Assembly: GCF_015206815.1 (NCBI RefSeq)
Contig: NZ_JADEXZ010000003.1
Span: forward strand, 124,001 to 188,000
DNA from: Fortiea sp. LEGE XX443
GTDB lineage: Bacteria; Cyanobacteriota; Cyanobacteriia; Cyanobacteriales; Nostocaceae
Direction of reading: 5' to 3'
Length of the DNA stretch: 64,000 nt
The translations under genes were made by a program, and so were the position numbers. Below, in pieces: positions 17,929-26,427 of the stretch (the stretch's first letter is position 1; each line of letters opens with the position of its first letter). The notes beneath the pieces were generated by a model. The model made no database searches and was not told the DNA's origin. It saw only the letters and a program-made list of their open reading frames with translations.

Positions 17929-18915
17929 TTACAGAGAGTTGTCCGAGACTAGACTACCTTGCTGTAAAGAAGGATCATCTTTCTTCTCTTCTTCTAGAAG
18001 TGCTTCAATTTGAGCAAAAAGCTTATTAATTTTTTTTAGCTTTTTCTCATCATTCCAAATTTTACTTTTTCTAAGTGCTTTGTATATTTTGTCAGCTTTT
18101 TCTCTTTGCTCTTGGTTATGAGATGATGGCTTACTTTCTGACTGTTGCTGAAGAATATTTCCTACTATAATCCTAATTTCAGATAGTGATAAACCTTCTG
18201 TAATCGCTTTATTTAAAATTCCCTGCCTTTCACTATCATTTTTTACCCGGTTAACTTCTTTAGCTTTTGTATATTCAATTTCGCCTTTTTGCAGTGCAGT
18301 TTGGATATCGAAATGGAGTTTGAGTAAAGGAAGACGATTGGCTACAAATGACTGCCAAGTAATTTTTCCTAACCTCAAGAATACATCTTGTATGATTCGT
18401 CCTTCATCACTAACCATAACGTTATGGTTAGAATTACCTTTGCTTGCGTTATTCATGTCATAGAGCAATTTGACCACTGTCTCTTGGTCAACATCAAGTT
18501 CTTCGGCTAGTAATTCGAGAATTCCGATAGTTTCCTCGTAAGCGTTGAGGTCTTCCCTTTGGAGGTTTTCAACTAAGCGGAGTTTACGAGCTTTTTTTTC
18601 GTCGCATTCAATAATGACTACAAGGATTTCCTCAAGTCCTGCAATTTCACAAGCTTTGAGACGGCGTTCACCAGCGATCAACTCATACTTATCTTCCTCA
18701 ATCTTTCTAACGACTATGGGTTCTAGTAACCCTACTTCCCTAATGCTGTCAGCGAGCGATTTGAGTTTTACAGGGTCAAAATAGCGACGGGGCTGACTCG
18801 GCGGAAGGATAATTTGAGATAAAGGTAAAGTGGAATCAGATAAAGATTGTTCTTCTTCATCTCCAAATAAATTATCAAGTCCAGTAAGTTTTTCTAGTTC
18901 GCGTTTTTGGCTCAT
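17929..18915 (-). CDS. parB: ParB/Spo0J-family centromere-binding protein
   Basis: 328 residues. The ParB N-terminal domain is clear (IILPPSQPRRYFDPVKLKSL, IREVGLLEPIVVRK, then YELIAGERRLKAC with the GERR CTP-binding box, VENLQREDLN). A helix-turn-helix region follows (LAEELDVDQETVVKLLYDM). The C-terminal third is a charged coiled coil for dimerisation. It overlaps parA by 4 bp (ATGA), so both are made from one message. Type I partition partner. Confidence 0.9.
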   Translation of the reverse strand: MSQKRELEKLTGLDNLFGDEEEQSLSDSTLPLSQIILPPSQPRRYFDPVKLKSLADSIREVGLLEPIVVRKIEEDKYELIAGERRLKACEIAGLEEILVVIIECDEKKARKLRLVENLQREDLNAYEETIGILELLAEELDVDQETVVKLLYDMNNASKGNSNHNVMVSDEGRIIQDVFLRLGKITWQSFVANRLPLLKLHFDIQTALQKGEIEYTKAKEVNRVKNDSERQGILNKAITEGLSLSEIRIIVGNILQQQSESKPSSHNQEQREKADKIYKALRKSKIWNDEKKLKKINKLFAQIEALLEEEKKDDPSLQQGSLVSDNSL

Positions 18916-19682
18916 AGTTGAGTAATATATTTTGTAATTTCTTCGAGTATGCTAACTGCGGGGTGGTTTTTCTTGTGGAGTGCAAGTGGTAGATGTGCCT
19001 GGGTCGCATCAGGAAAAGCTGTTGATTTAGGAATGGGGGCAGTAACGTGTATCCGTCCTTCAACCTGTTGTTTAATTTCTTCCAGTATTCCTGTGTCTTG
19101 AAGATTACGATTATCGTATTTGGTTGGAATTATACAGGCAATTTGTAATTTCTGGTGTCCTCCTTTTTTGAGTCGGGCAATTGTTTCTAGCAGTTGGTTG
19201 GTGCCAAGATAGCACTTATATTGCGTTTCAACAGGAATAATAACGTGTGAAGCAGCGACTAAGCTCATAATGCTTAGAATTCCTAGAGAAGGCGGGCAAT
19301 CAATCAAAATATAATCATACTGGTCAAGTACATTTGATAGCACAAACTTGAGCCGTTGGCGGTTGTCGATGGTCAAGTCATGAAAAATTTTTTGCTCCGT
19401 ACCTGCCAATTGGATATTTGTTGGTACAAGGTGCATCCCGTGAATAGGTTTTTCCCATATATACAGGGGAGTTTCTTCAGCGATCGCACCATAGATGGTT
19501 TGTTCAGTTTGCAGCTTGACTTCCCCTAATCCCATAAAAGCTGTTAGTGATGCTTGTGGGTCCATATCCACAAGCAGTACACGGTGTTTTTTAGCAAGGT
19601 GGTATCCAAGATTGTGTGTAATAGTCGTTTTAGCTGCACCACCTGACTGATTGAAAGTGGCAATTATTTTGGTTGATGACAT
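18912..19682 (-). CDS. parA: ParA-family partition ATPase
   Basis: 256 residues. The Walker A loop is SGGAAKTT (13-20): the signature lysine of KGGxGKT is replaced by Ser, a variant seen in some cyanobacterial plasmid ParA proteins. Walker A-prime DMDPQ (39-43) and the DCPPSLGIL switch are intact, and IPVETQYKC follows. ATP-dependent DNA binding drives plasmid positioning with ParB. First gene of the parAB operon. The altered loop might change dimer activation. Confidence 0.9.
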   Translation of the reverse strand: MSSTKIIATFNQSGGAAKTTITHNLGYHLAKKHRVLLVDMDPQASLTAFMGLGEVKLQTEQTIYGAIAEETPLYIWEKPIHGMHLVPTNIQLAGTEQKIFHDLTIDNRQRLKFVLSNVLDQYDYILIDCPPSLGILSIMSLVAASHVIIPVETQYKCYLGTNQLLETIARLKKGGHQKLQIACIIPTKYDNRNLQDTGILEEIKQQVEGRIHVTAPIPKSTAFPDATQAHLPLALHKKNHPAVSILEEITKYITQL

Positions 19683-19761
19683 ATATTAATGAAGCGATTT
19701 TGTGAACCCATGTCAGCGATTCTACCAAACAGTGGATTTTTATTTTGGATTTTTGAAAAAA

Positions 19762-19807
19762 AATAACGCTAGTTCAAACCAGTAAACCTGCCTGGACTAG
19801 CATTATT
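19762..19807 (-). terminator. Rho-independent terminator after the SSB-tail protein gene
   Basis: aataacgctagt pairs with actagcattatt (one wobble). On the minus strand the stem is followed by an eight-T run. Confidence 0.8.
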
Positions 19808-19820
19808 CAGTTAATTGGTT

Positions 19821-20240
19821 CTAAAATGGAGGTTCTTCGTCTAGGTCTTCATTTGTTGAAGTAACGTTATCTTCGAGTAGTTCCTTGGCAAAATCGGGAG
19901 TTTCAGGCGAGTGAGAGTTTTTGCTAACTTGGGTGAGTTCGTTAATAGGTTGTGCTGAGATAAAGTTTCTAATTACGAATGTGGCAATCTTTTCTTTGTA
20001 CTCACCCCTGTTATCTACCACTAAATCAAGATATCCTTCTGCTGTACCATGTACGCCTTCCCCCTGTTCATTGATGACGACAGCAGGTGCGCCTTTGGAA
20101 CGGAATGGTATCTCGTCAGTAACGACTCCATCCTTGGAACGGTAGTAGAATTCAGCAATCCCAAAAGCAATCAAGGAACCTTCTTTGTCGTGGGTTGTGT
20201 TCACTGATTTAAGATTAATAGTGGCAGTATTATGAATCAT
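19821..20240 (-). CDS. SSB-like protein with acidic C-terminal tip
   Basis: 139 residues. Beta-rich N-terminal part (ATINLKSVNTT, LIAFGIAEFYYR, AEGYLDLVVDNRGEYKEKIATFVIRNF) fits an OB-like fold. The linker is polar and the end is DLDEEPPF, closely resembling the DDxPF protein-docking tip of single-stranded DNA-binding proteins. It sits 73 bp downstream of the canonical ssb gene and ends at a strong terminator. Probably a second ssDNA-binding protein or a tip-supplying partner. The fold is inferred; the tail is seen. Confidence 0.6.
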   Translation of the reverse strand: MIHNTATINLKSVNTTHDKEGSLIAFGIAEFYYRSKDGVVTDEIPFRSKGAPAVVINEQGEGVHGTAEGYLDLVVDNRGEYKEKIATFVIRNFISAQPINELTQVSKNSHSPETPDFAKELLEDNVTSTNEDLDEEPPF

Positions 20241-20313
20241 GATCGTTTGGTTTGTAGATTGATTAGATGGTTGATCACCTATGATTTATACTGCATAGGC
20301 GATTTGTAATTTT

Positions 20314-20697
20314 CTAGAAATTTGCGTTAGCTACAGCCTGTGTTTCGTTTGGTACAGAAGTAGATGTAGATTCTTCCTTACGGGGTGAACCTAGTAATTC
20401 GATGGTGTTGATTGTGATTACAGGTTTTTGCCGTATAGTGCCAGAATTTTTATCAGCCCAACGATCAAATCCAAACTCACCAGTAATTGCAATCTGAGTC
20501 CCTTTACGAACGTAATTTCCAATCACTTCTGCTTGATTTCCCCAAGCGACTAAATCAAACCAAAGGGCTTGTTCACTTCTGTAGGGGGGTCTTACTGCAA
20601 TAGAGATTGAAGCCTTAACTGCACCGGACTCGAAATATTTCAGATCGGGTTCTTGTCCACATCTGCCAACTAGCATGACTTTGTTGATATAGTTCAT
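20314..20697 (-). CDS. ssb: Single-stranded DNA-binding protein
   Basis: 127 residues with the standard SSB OB fold: MNYINKVMLVGRCGQEPDLK, ASISIAVRPPY, WFDLVAWGNQAEVIGNYVRKG, ITGEFGFDRWADK. It coats ssDNA during replication and transfer. Unusually, the C-terminus is ...VANANF and lacks the acidic DDIPF tip used to recruit partners; the adjacent 139-residue protein carries such a tip instead. The upstream element copy G is in its leader. Confidence 0.9.
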   Translation of the reverse strand: MNYINKVMLVGRCGQEPDLKYFESGAVKASISIAVRPPYRSEQALWFDLVAWGNQAEVIGNYVRKGTQIAITGEFGFDRWADKNSGTIRQKPVITINTIELLGSPRKEESTSTSVPNETQAVANANF

Positions 20698-20729
20698 AAC
20701 GCGAGAATTTATATATTTCTCTTATTGCT

Positions 20730-20746
20730 GCGTCAGCATTAGTTCT
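20730..20746 (-). promoter_or_regulatory. Recurrent upstream element (copy G)
   Basis: Coding-strand AGAACTAATGCTGACGC, about 33 nt before ATG 20697 of ssb; shares 16 identical bases with copy H. Confidence 0.5.
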
Positions 20747-20932
20747 TTTAGGATTTATCAATTTGACGACTTGTTTTATTTAAAGCTCATCTTTTGCTTC
20801 ATACTTATGAGTTATTTTTGATTCCTGTTTCTCATTACATTGCGGTTTTTACTAAGGAACGACAAATTATCTTGTGCTATGGTGGGATCGCAAATGTCGT
20901 CGTATGTATCTAAAAATTATAAGTAATGACTT

Positions 20933-22108
20933 ATGCTTGAATATCTTCTCCTGAAGCGAGTAAGTATTTGTAAGCTGATGCTCTTGGCTTTGATGTGGAT
21001 ACAGTTCGATGAAGATAGTCAAAACCAGCTTACTCCTGACTACTCTTCACCTTTGCAAGTAGAAAATCTTACGTGGTTAGGAGAAACATCTGTTGCAGAA
21101 GAGGTTGAGCATTTTTGTGATGTTTCCAATACCGCTAGGATAGGCGTTTGGAGAGAAATTCTAGAACTGAAGTTAGTAGATTTAATTGCTGATTTACCAA
21201 CTTGTTTGCATGATGCTTCATGGTTTGCTTTACTGGCAATTACTATGATGTTGGTGGATAAGGAATTAGAGGGGATATGCGTACACCCACAAGATGAGTA
21301 TTTTGCCCGGACTCTTGCGCTTGAAAGTTTGGCAGATTTGGGTGATTCTTACTTAGCCAAAGGTCATCCTTATTTAGATTTTCCTTTATCATTAGAAGAC
21401 GCTAAATCATTACTGCCAGTTAATAGAAAGCAGGAGCTAGAAATCGAGTTAGAGAAATTTCTTATTGATACTTATGAAGACGATTTTGATGATGAGGCAC
21501 CGGATATTTGTGAGTTTTCATCCATCTACTTGCAAGATATTGTAAAAGAGTTTTTTGTTGAATCTGACTGGCAGGGTGATATCAATCAAGAGGCTGTTGC
21601 ACAGCTTCAAAAAAAGTATGGTTCACAGTATTCAGAAGGTGCGTTCTCTCCTGAAACTAAGGAACACGAACGTTGGGGCAAAACGCTTGTTTTTCTAAAA
21701 CAGTTTATAGGTCTGGATTCTAGTTTTATCGAAAGCCAAAGCGATTTATTCCTTGATCAATCTCAAGCAGCTGATTTACCTGATTATTTCTGTATCAAGT
21801 CTCATTTAGAACGTTGGCAAGACCGAACAGTAATTTTATCCCGCTTGGTTCATACTTTAGTTTATTTTTTGGTGGCAGGACAAAATTATCGTCCCAGTCA
21901 TATACAAGATTTGATGGATATTCCAGCTTCTTCACGGGCTATATCCAGCCTACAAGCTTGTTTAGGTGTAGCTGCTTACAGAAGTGGTTATTACATGGCT
22001 GCTTCAAATATTCCCGAATCAGAAATTGGGCGGAACTGGTTGCTACAAAAAGCTTTCCCTAACCTGCTTGAGTTTTATCAAATAGGTCGTTTGAATGGAA
22101 AACAATAA
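20933..22108 (+). CDS. Hypothetical protein (391 aa)
   Basis: A large soluble helical protein, acidic overall, with a short hydrophobic start (LLLALMWI) that is probably not a signal. Features such as the acidic stretch DDFDDEAPDICEF, a WGKTLVFLKQF helix and the C-terminal SSLQACLGVAAYRSGYYMAAS do not match a family I know. It is a plus-strand island within a mostly minus-strand region, followed 42 bp later by a lipoprotein gene; the two may form an operon. Function unknown. Confidence 0.65.
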   Translation: MLEYLLLKRVSICKLMLLALMWIQFDEDSQNQLTPDYSSPLQVENLTWLGETSVAEEVEHFCDVSNTARIGVWREILELKLVDLIADLPTCLHDASWFALLAITMMLVDKELEGICVHPQDEYFARTLALESLADLGDSYLAKGHPYLDFPLSLEDAKSLLPVNRKQELEIELEKFLIDTYEDDFDDEAPDICEFSSIYLQDIVKEFFVESDWQGDINQEAVAQLQKKYGSQYSEGAFSPETKEHERWGKTLVFLKQFIGLDSSFIESQSDLFLDQSQAADLPDYFCIKSHLERWQDRTVILSRLVHTLVYFLVAGQNYRPSHIQDLMDIPASSRAISSLQACLGVAAYRSGYYMAASNIPESEIGRNWLLQKAFPNLLEFYQIGRLNGKQ

Positions 22109-22150
22109 TTAATATTCTGCTGTTGAGTTAATAAAGACAAATTTATTTTT

Positions 22151-22846
22151 ATGAAAAAATATTTATTTATAGGATTATTCTTACTGGTTGGATGTTCATC
22201 TCCAGAAAAAGAAAATAAAGTTTCAGCTATAGAATCGAATCCTTCTCCTACGCCTTCATTATCCTCAACTAATGTTAATAATGCTACACCGTCACTAAAT
22301 TCAGAAGTGTTACCTGATTTATCGAATAAAGAGAAGCTTGGAGAAATTAGTGCAGAGAACGACTTAATTGACTCGTTTTATTTTGATGGTAATGGTGTAA
22401 AAGTGAGTTTGACTGTAGCGGCTAATAAAGCTTGTTTTATCTACGTGCGGCGTAGTACTCCAGACCGAGTTGGTGAGGTTGAAATTGAGTCACTACAGCG
22501 CGAAAAGTTAGGTCTATGGCATTCGTATAATACTCAGCGTCTTCTAACTCAACCTGCTGGCAATAGACTAAGCATTTATTCATCAAGTGAGGAACTTTCT
22601 TCTACTTATGAAAATCCTGCCATATCACCAGAAATTCTTGTAGCAGCAAAAGAATTGAAGGAGCGTGAAAAATCATTTAAATTACTTTTGCGTCAGGACT
22701 TGGGGGCAAGTGATTCAGCAAGACGAATTTATGTCAATCAGTGTCAAAAATTAGGCAATTTTTATTACAAGGAAGAACTTCCTCCTCTCACGGACAAAGA
22801 GAGGAAGGAATTTGGGAGGAATGTTGAAAAAAGTACTAACAATTAG
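22151..22846 (+). CDS. Hypothetical lipoprotein
   Basis: 231 residues. MKKYLFIGLFLLVGC is a lipoprotein signal with Cys15 as the lipidation site. A Ser/Pro/Asn-rich linker (about 30-70) follows, then a globular part. No catalytic motif recognised. It lies 3 bp before the convergent minus-strand gene end at 22850. It probably sits in the periplasm or outer membrane; a role in exclusion or transfer is only a guess. Confidence 0.65.
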   Translation: MKKYLFIGLFLLVGCSSPEKENKVSAIESNPSPTPSLSSTNVNNATPSLNSEVLPDLSNKEKLGEISAENDLIDSFYFDGNGVKVSLTVAANKACFIYVRRSTPDRVGEVEIESLQREKLGLWHSYNTQRLLTQPAGNRLSIYSSSEELSSTYENPAISPEILVAAKELKEREKSFKLLLRQDLGASDSARRIYVNQCQKLGNFYYKEELPPLTDKERKEFGRNVEKSTNN

Positions 22847-22849
22847 TTA

Positions 22850-23521
22850 TTAAAACAATGACAATTGCTCCATCTTAGTATTACTCTCAGTTGAAGTTGC
22901 TGTAACAGGGTGTTTGTTGTTATTTGAAGACTTCTTACCCCATCCCTCTTTCGCCGCGTGTTTGACTACACGAGAACGAATATCAGCAGCCAGGGTTTCA
23001 TAATCAGAGCGAATTTTGTCATACGAAACCGGAGTTGTACCAATCTTCTCCCACAGGTTTTCGTAGTTAAAATTCTTGAAAGGTCTGTGTCTGACAAGGG
23101 CATCATAACTTGCCCAGAGGTAAACATCTGTCCATTGGGATGATAGCGGCACTTCAAAAGCAATTGGCATCATCAGTGCAACAACTTCGCTACTAGAGGC
23201 GAGTTTACCTACTTTTCCCTTGTCTATCTCTTGTAAAGCTGCATCTAATCTATCAACTGCGATCGCGCGCCAAACCCAAGTGGGAATTGACTGTTGCCAG
23301 CCGTTCTGCTGAGTGACAATTGGCCCGGCGATGTACTGAACAATTTCACGACTTGCTCCTGCTAGATCGAGTAGGCTGGCTGTTACAGTTTTGTTAATCC
23401 CTTGGCTGCTTAGTAACTGAAGTATCTTTCTAGTGCTAGGGTTTAATATTTCGCTGGTTTTTTGGTTTTTACTGTTGCGGATGGTTTCTTCGACATCGAA
23501 TAAACTGTGCTGCTGGTTCAT
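22850..23521 (-). CDS. Hypothetical protein with C-terminal clamp-binding motif
   Basis: 223 residues. Ends in MEQLSLF: the final five residues QLSLF are a canonical beta-clamp-binding pentapeptide. The middle is helical (VWRAIAVDRLDAALQEID, DVYLWASYDALVRHRPF). Residues near 190-205 are basic. No catalytic motif recognised. It sits in the replication cluster directly after holB, so it is probably a replication or repair accessory that docks on the plasmid's DnaN. The N-terminal QQHSLF may be a second weaker docking site. Confidence 0.65.
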   Translation of the reverse strand: MNQQHSLFDVEETIRNSKNQKTSEILNPSTRKILQLLSSQGINKTVTASLLDLAGASREIVQYIAGPIVTQQNGWQQSIPTWVWRAIAVDRLDAALQEIDKGKVGKLASSSEVVALMMPIAFEVPLSSQWTDVYLWASYDALVRHRPFKNFNYENLWEKIGTTPVSYDKIRSDYETLAADIRSRVVKHAAKEGWGKKSSNNNKHPVTATSTESNTKMEQLSLF

Positions 23522-23542
23522 ATTTTTTATGTGTAAACAAAT

Positions 23543-23574
23543 ACTGCCAGCTAGAAATACTTCTAACTGGCAGT
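23543..23574 (-). terminator. Hairpin between holB and the 223-aa gene
   Basis: actgccag-c-tagaa pairs with ttcta-a-ctggcagt (13 bp, one mismatch, atac loop). Weak T-tract, so partial termination or mRNA processing is equally possible. Confidence 0.55.
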
Positions 23575-23599
23575 GCTTTTTGATAATGAGTGGGTTTTG

Positions 23600-24475
23600 T
23601 TATGGCAGAAGTAGGCTATCCCAAACGCTTCTAGGAGTAACGTGATGCAGCAATTGCTGTCTTGCTTGGGTGAATTTAGCTAGTAGCTTAGTGCTTTTTA
23701 ATTTCTGCCACCAGTTGTATTGCAGGTAAGTAAGCAACCATAACTGCGTCTGGTGATTCCAGCTTGAGATGGAGTTACTCAAACTGAGTGCCTTGAGGAT
23801 ATCGTCAGGAGGCACTTCCAGTTCCTTTGTGATTTCTTGTGAGATGGAAGCTAACATTTTAATATTGGCGATCGCTTGACCAGGACTGCCAGAACTGATA
23901 GCTAGTATTTTTTCTGTTGCCTCAATCTGTTGGTCTTTAAGGACAGAAATAACCTCCTCATCAGTTAACCTTTGTAAAGGTATGATTTGACACCTACTCT
24001 TGATAGTGGGTAATAGCTTTTGAGGATAGGATGATATCAGAATAAACGTTCCAGTTTTAGGTTCTTCCAGCGTCTTGAGAAGTTTGTTAGCGGCAGTAGG
24101 GTTGAGCATATCCGCTTCATAGATAATCACTACCTTTTGCTTGCCCTCGACTGCACTAGTTGAGAGAAATTCAATTACCTCGCGCACATGTTCTACTCGG
24201 ATAGCAGGGACACTTTTCTGCTGGGAGGTGTTTTCGGTATAGGTTGGTTTGATTTGTAAGATGTCTAGATGTTTAGATTCTCCTGCGATCGCGGAGCGAC
24301 TTCCTCTTGAGAGTATTGCATTTGCAAATGCCAGAGCAGTTTTTCCTTTGCCCACTCCCTCAACTTCGCTGCTAAATAGGTATGCGGGAGCAATTTGATT
24401 ACGTTCGATTGCTTCAGTTAGTAGAAGTTTGGCGGTATGCTGTCCGATGATTTCTGTAAATAAGTCGTTTTTCAT
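23600..24475 (-). CDS. holB: DNA polymerase III delta-prime subunit (clamp loader)
   Basis: 291 residues from ATG 24475, which overlaps the holA stop by 4 bp (ATGA). AAA+ clamp-loader features: GQHTAKLLLTEAI, a P-loop-like EGVGKGKTALA, VVIIYEADMLNPTAANKLLKTLEEP and SSYPQKLLPTIKSRCQ (SRC motif). It completes the delta/delta-prime/DnaX loader encoded on this element. Chromosomal copies must also exist, so this is a plasmid-dedicated set. Confidence 0.85.
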   Translation of the reverse strand: MKNDLFTEIIGQHTAKLLLTEAIERNQIAPAYLFSSEVEGVGKGKTALAFANAILSRGSRSAIAGESKHLDILQIKPTYTENTSQQKSVPAIRVEHVREVIEFLSTSAVEGKQKVVIIYEADMLNPTAANKLLKTLEEPKTGTFILISSYPQKLLPTIKSRCQIIPLQRLTDEEVISVLKDQQIEATEKILAISSGSPGQAIANIKMLASISQEITKELEVPPDDILKALSLSNSISSWNHQTQLWLLTYLQYNWWQKLKSTKLLAKFTQARQQLLHHVTPRSVWDSLLLP

Positions 24476-25431
24476 ATCGTGCAAATTTCGATAATTCGGC
24501 TAGTTAAATTGTTAGTGCCGCTTTTGAGTTCCGTTTCGAGTTGTAAAAGTAAGGTAAGGCTGTTTTTCAGTTTTTGAACGCCTACAGACTTGACTTCATC
24601 TTTGAGGTAATACAATCTTTTAGGGTTTTTCAATTCGGCTATTTCTGCAATCTTCATCTCAGATAATTTAGTTTCTACGCCAGCTTTAGTTATTAGCCAA
24701 GTGCGAAAAACTGACGTAAGCGTTGCTACTATTTTGAGTGGATGTTCATTACTATCTAGTAGTTTATCCACCTGCGCTATTGCCAAGTTTGAATGATTCC
24801 TTAACATAGCCATAGTAAGCTTTTGGTAGTCAGTATTGTGATTACTAACTAATTGTTTTATCTCCTCAAGGGAAATAATTTTTTTACTTGCATAGACAGC
24901 AAGTTTAGCAAATTCGCTATCGGCTCGTGCAATGTTATTACCAATTGCTTCAACTAAATAATCAGTCACATCTGGTGTAAGTCTAACTTGATGGATAGCT
25001 GCATACTTCCCTATCAAATTAACTATCCCCTTTTTATCCCAACAAGGAACGAGAGGAAACTCTTCTTGTTGAGCATATTTTAGGATAGTTTTTACTACTG
25101 TTCTACGAGAATCTGGCTTTTTGTTACTAGTAATTAAAAGAATGTTACTTGCAGGTATTCGAGAAAGTTGATTTTCAAATTCTTGGTTATTATCCTCATC
25201 TGATAAACTTCCAATTAAATGCTCGCTGTCTGTATGAACAATTTTATTACCCTCTCCAAAGGGTAAAGTCATAACCTCAGTAAAAACCTTGGCAGCAATA
25301 TTTTTCTCATTTTCAGATAACTTGATGTAGTTAAAAGCTTTCCATTCAGTATGAACATTTTGAGTCACTAAATGGTTAATCTTTTGATTGAGCGAATAGG
25401 TATCTTCGCCGTAGTATAGGTATACTGGCAT
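24472..25431 (-). CDS. holA: DNA polymerase III delta subunit (clamp loader)
   Basis: About 319 residues from ATG 25431 (GTG 25434 adjacent). PVYLYYGEDTYSLNQKIN at the start and the later NNIARADSEFAKLAVYA match HolA, the wrench that opens the beta clamp. Length and ordering of three domains fit the family. Overlaps holB by 4 bp. Upstream are a T-run terminator and upstream element copy C, so holA-holB forms its own transcription unit. Confidence 0.85.
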   Translation of the reverse strand: MPVYLYYGEDTYSLNQKINHLVTQNVHTEWKAFNYIKLSENEKNIAAKVFTEVMTLPFGEGNKIVHTDSEHLIGSLSDEDNNQEFENQLSRIPASNILLITSNKKPDSRRTVVKTILKYAQQEEFPLVPCWDKKGIVNLIGKYAAIHQVRLTPDVTDYLVEAIGNNIARADSEFAKLAVYASKKIISLEEIKQLVSNHNTDYQKLTMAMLRNHSNLAIAQVDKLLDSNEHPLKIVATLTSVFRTWLITKAGVETKLSEMKIAEIAELKNPKRLYYLKDEVKSVGVQKLKNSLTLLLQLETELKSGTNNLTSRIIEICTI

Positions 25432-25460
25432 CACAGATTAGATAAACATTTAATTACCAT

Positions 25461-25481
25461 GCGTTAGTTATGAGCAGTGGT
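25461..25481 (-). promoter_or_regulatory. Recurrent upstream element (copy C)
   Basis: Coding-strand AACCACTGCTCATAACTAAC then GC, about 30 nt before holA and immediately after the T-run of a terminator, which argues for a promoter role. Confidence 0.55.
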
Positions 25482-25490
25482 TAAAAAAAG

Positions 25491-25510
25491 AAGAGTTAGT
25501 ATTAACTCTT
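25491..25510 (-). terminator. Rho-independent terminator
   Basis: aagagtta / taactctt (8 bp, gtat loop), followed on the minus strand by C and seven T. It ends the transcript of the gene at 25572. A second hairpin (ggtattta / taaatacc, 25522-25552) lies just before it. Confidence 0.75.
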
Positions 25511-25571
25511 TCTGCTTGCTTGGTATTTATTATGTACTAACCAGTAAATACCTTACTTAAGTTTGTGCTGG

Positions 25572-26339
25572 TTATACGAAATTTTGAATTGAGTCTTTAT
25601 CAATATGGTTATCTACTCGTTTATTACCCAAGTATTTGCGCCAAGAATCTAACTGTTGAAGATACTCTATCACTCCACTAGAACCAGTTACCTCGTATAG
25701 TGTAATAGCTGTTTCCCATTCCTTTAAGCTAGCTTGTTTCTCTGAGAGAATTTTGACTATAGCTTCGGGAAGTTTAGTCTCTTTACCAGGAACTAAATTT
25801 AGGTGTGGTGTGTTTTCTAGTAATATTTCTTGTCCATATAGAGTAACACCATCATCTTTTATATTTGTAGTATGAAGTTGAACACTAATCTCTGATAAAG
25901 GAAGAGTATATTGAATAAATTTTTTAACTTTTTTGGTTTTAGTATTTCTCCTTTTTGGTTTAATGATAACTGGGTTGTTTGGTTCTGCAACTTCGTAACA
26001 TTGGGGGAGTTCTAGAGAGAGTTGACCTGTTAAGTGCCATGATGCACTTCGTTTTTCTGGTGGGGTAATGCGATAAGAAAACTCAGCTGTTTTCCTGGGG
26101 TCGCCAAACTTTCTTAGTTTGACCCACATGTTGTAGCTGATAATTCCTTGGATGTAAGTTTTTGGGTCTAATATTACTAGGTTTGTGTTTTCCCACCACT
26201 CAATTTGAACTACGCGATCGCCATCTAATTCGTAGATAGTTCTAACTCTGGCATTAGGATGAGACGACAGGAATGAGTTTACCCAAGCCCTTTGCTTTTT
26301 ATTAAGCCTGGGCTTGCGAGAAAAGGATTTATTTTTCAT
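25572..26339 (-). CDS. Hypothetical protein in replication cluster (255 aa)
   Basis: Basic N-terminus (KNKSFSRKPRLNKKQRAWVNSF) and a Lys/Arg-rich patch at about 130-145 suggest nucleic-acid binding. The internal QLSLEL is clamp-motif-like but not terminal. No named domain recognised. It lies between holA and the family-B polymerase with its own hairpins on both sides, so it is probably monocistronic. A replication or recombination role is inferred from position only. Confidence 0.6.
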   Translation of the reverse strand: MKNKSFSRKPRLNKKQRAWVNSFLSSHPNARVRTIYELDGDRVVQIEWWENTNLVILDPKTYIQGIISYNMWVKLRKFGDPRKTAEFSYRITPPEKRSASWHLTGQLSLELPQCYEVAEPNNPVIIKPKRRNTKTKKVKKFIQYTLPLSEISVQLHTTNIKDDGVTLYGQEILLENTPHLNLVPGKETKLPEAIVKILSEKQASLKEWETAITLYEVTGSSGVIEYLQQLDSWRKYLGNKRVDNHIDKDSIQNFV

Positions 26340-26394
26340 TAGTTACAGACATATCAGAATGTATGAATTTGAAAAACATTCATATTTATTAGCT

Positions 26395-26417
26395 TTGAGA
26401 TTTACGTAAAATCTCAA
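26395..26417 (-). repeat. Hairpin after the family-B polymerase gene
   Basis: ttgagattt / aaatctcaa (9 bp, acgta loop) just downstream of the polymerase stop; no T-run. Confidence 0.5.
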
Positions 26418-26427
26418 CTTTGTTCAT

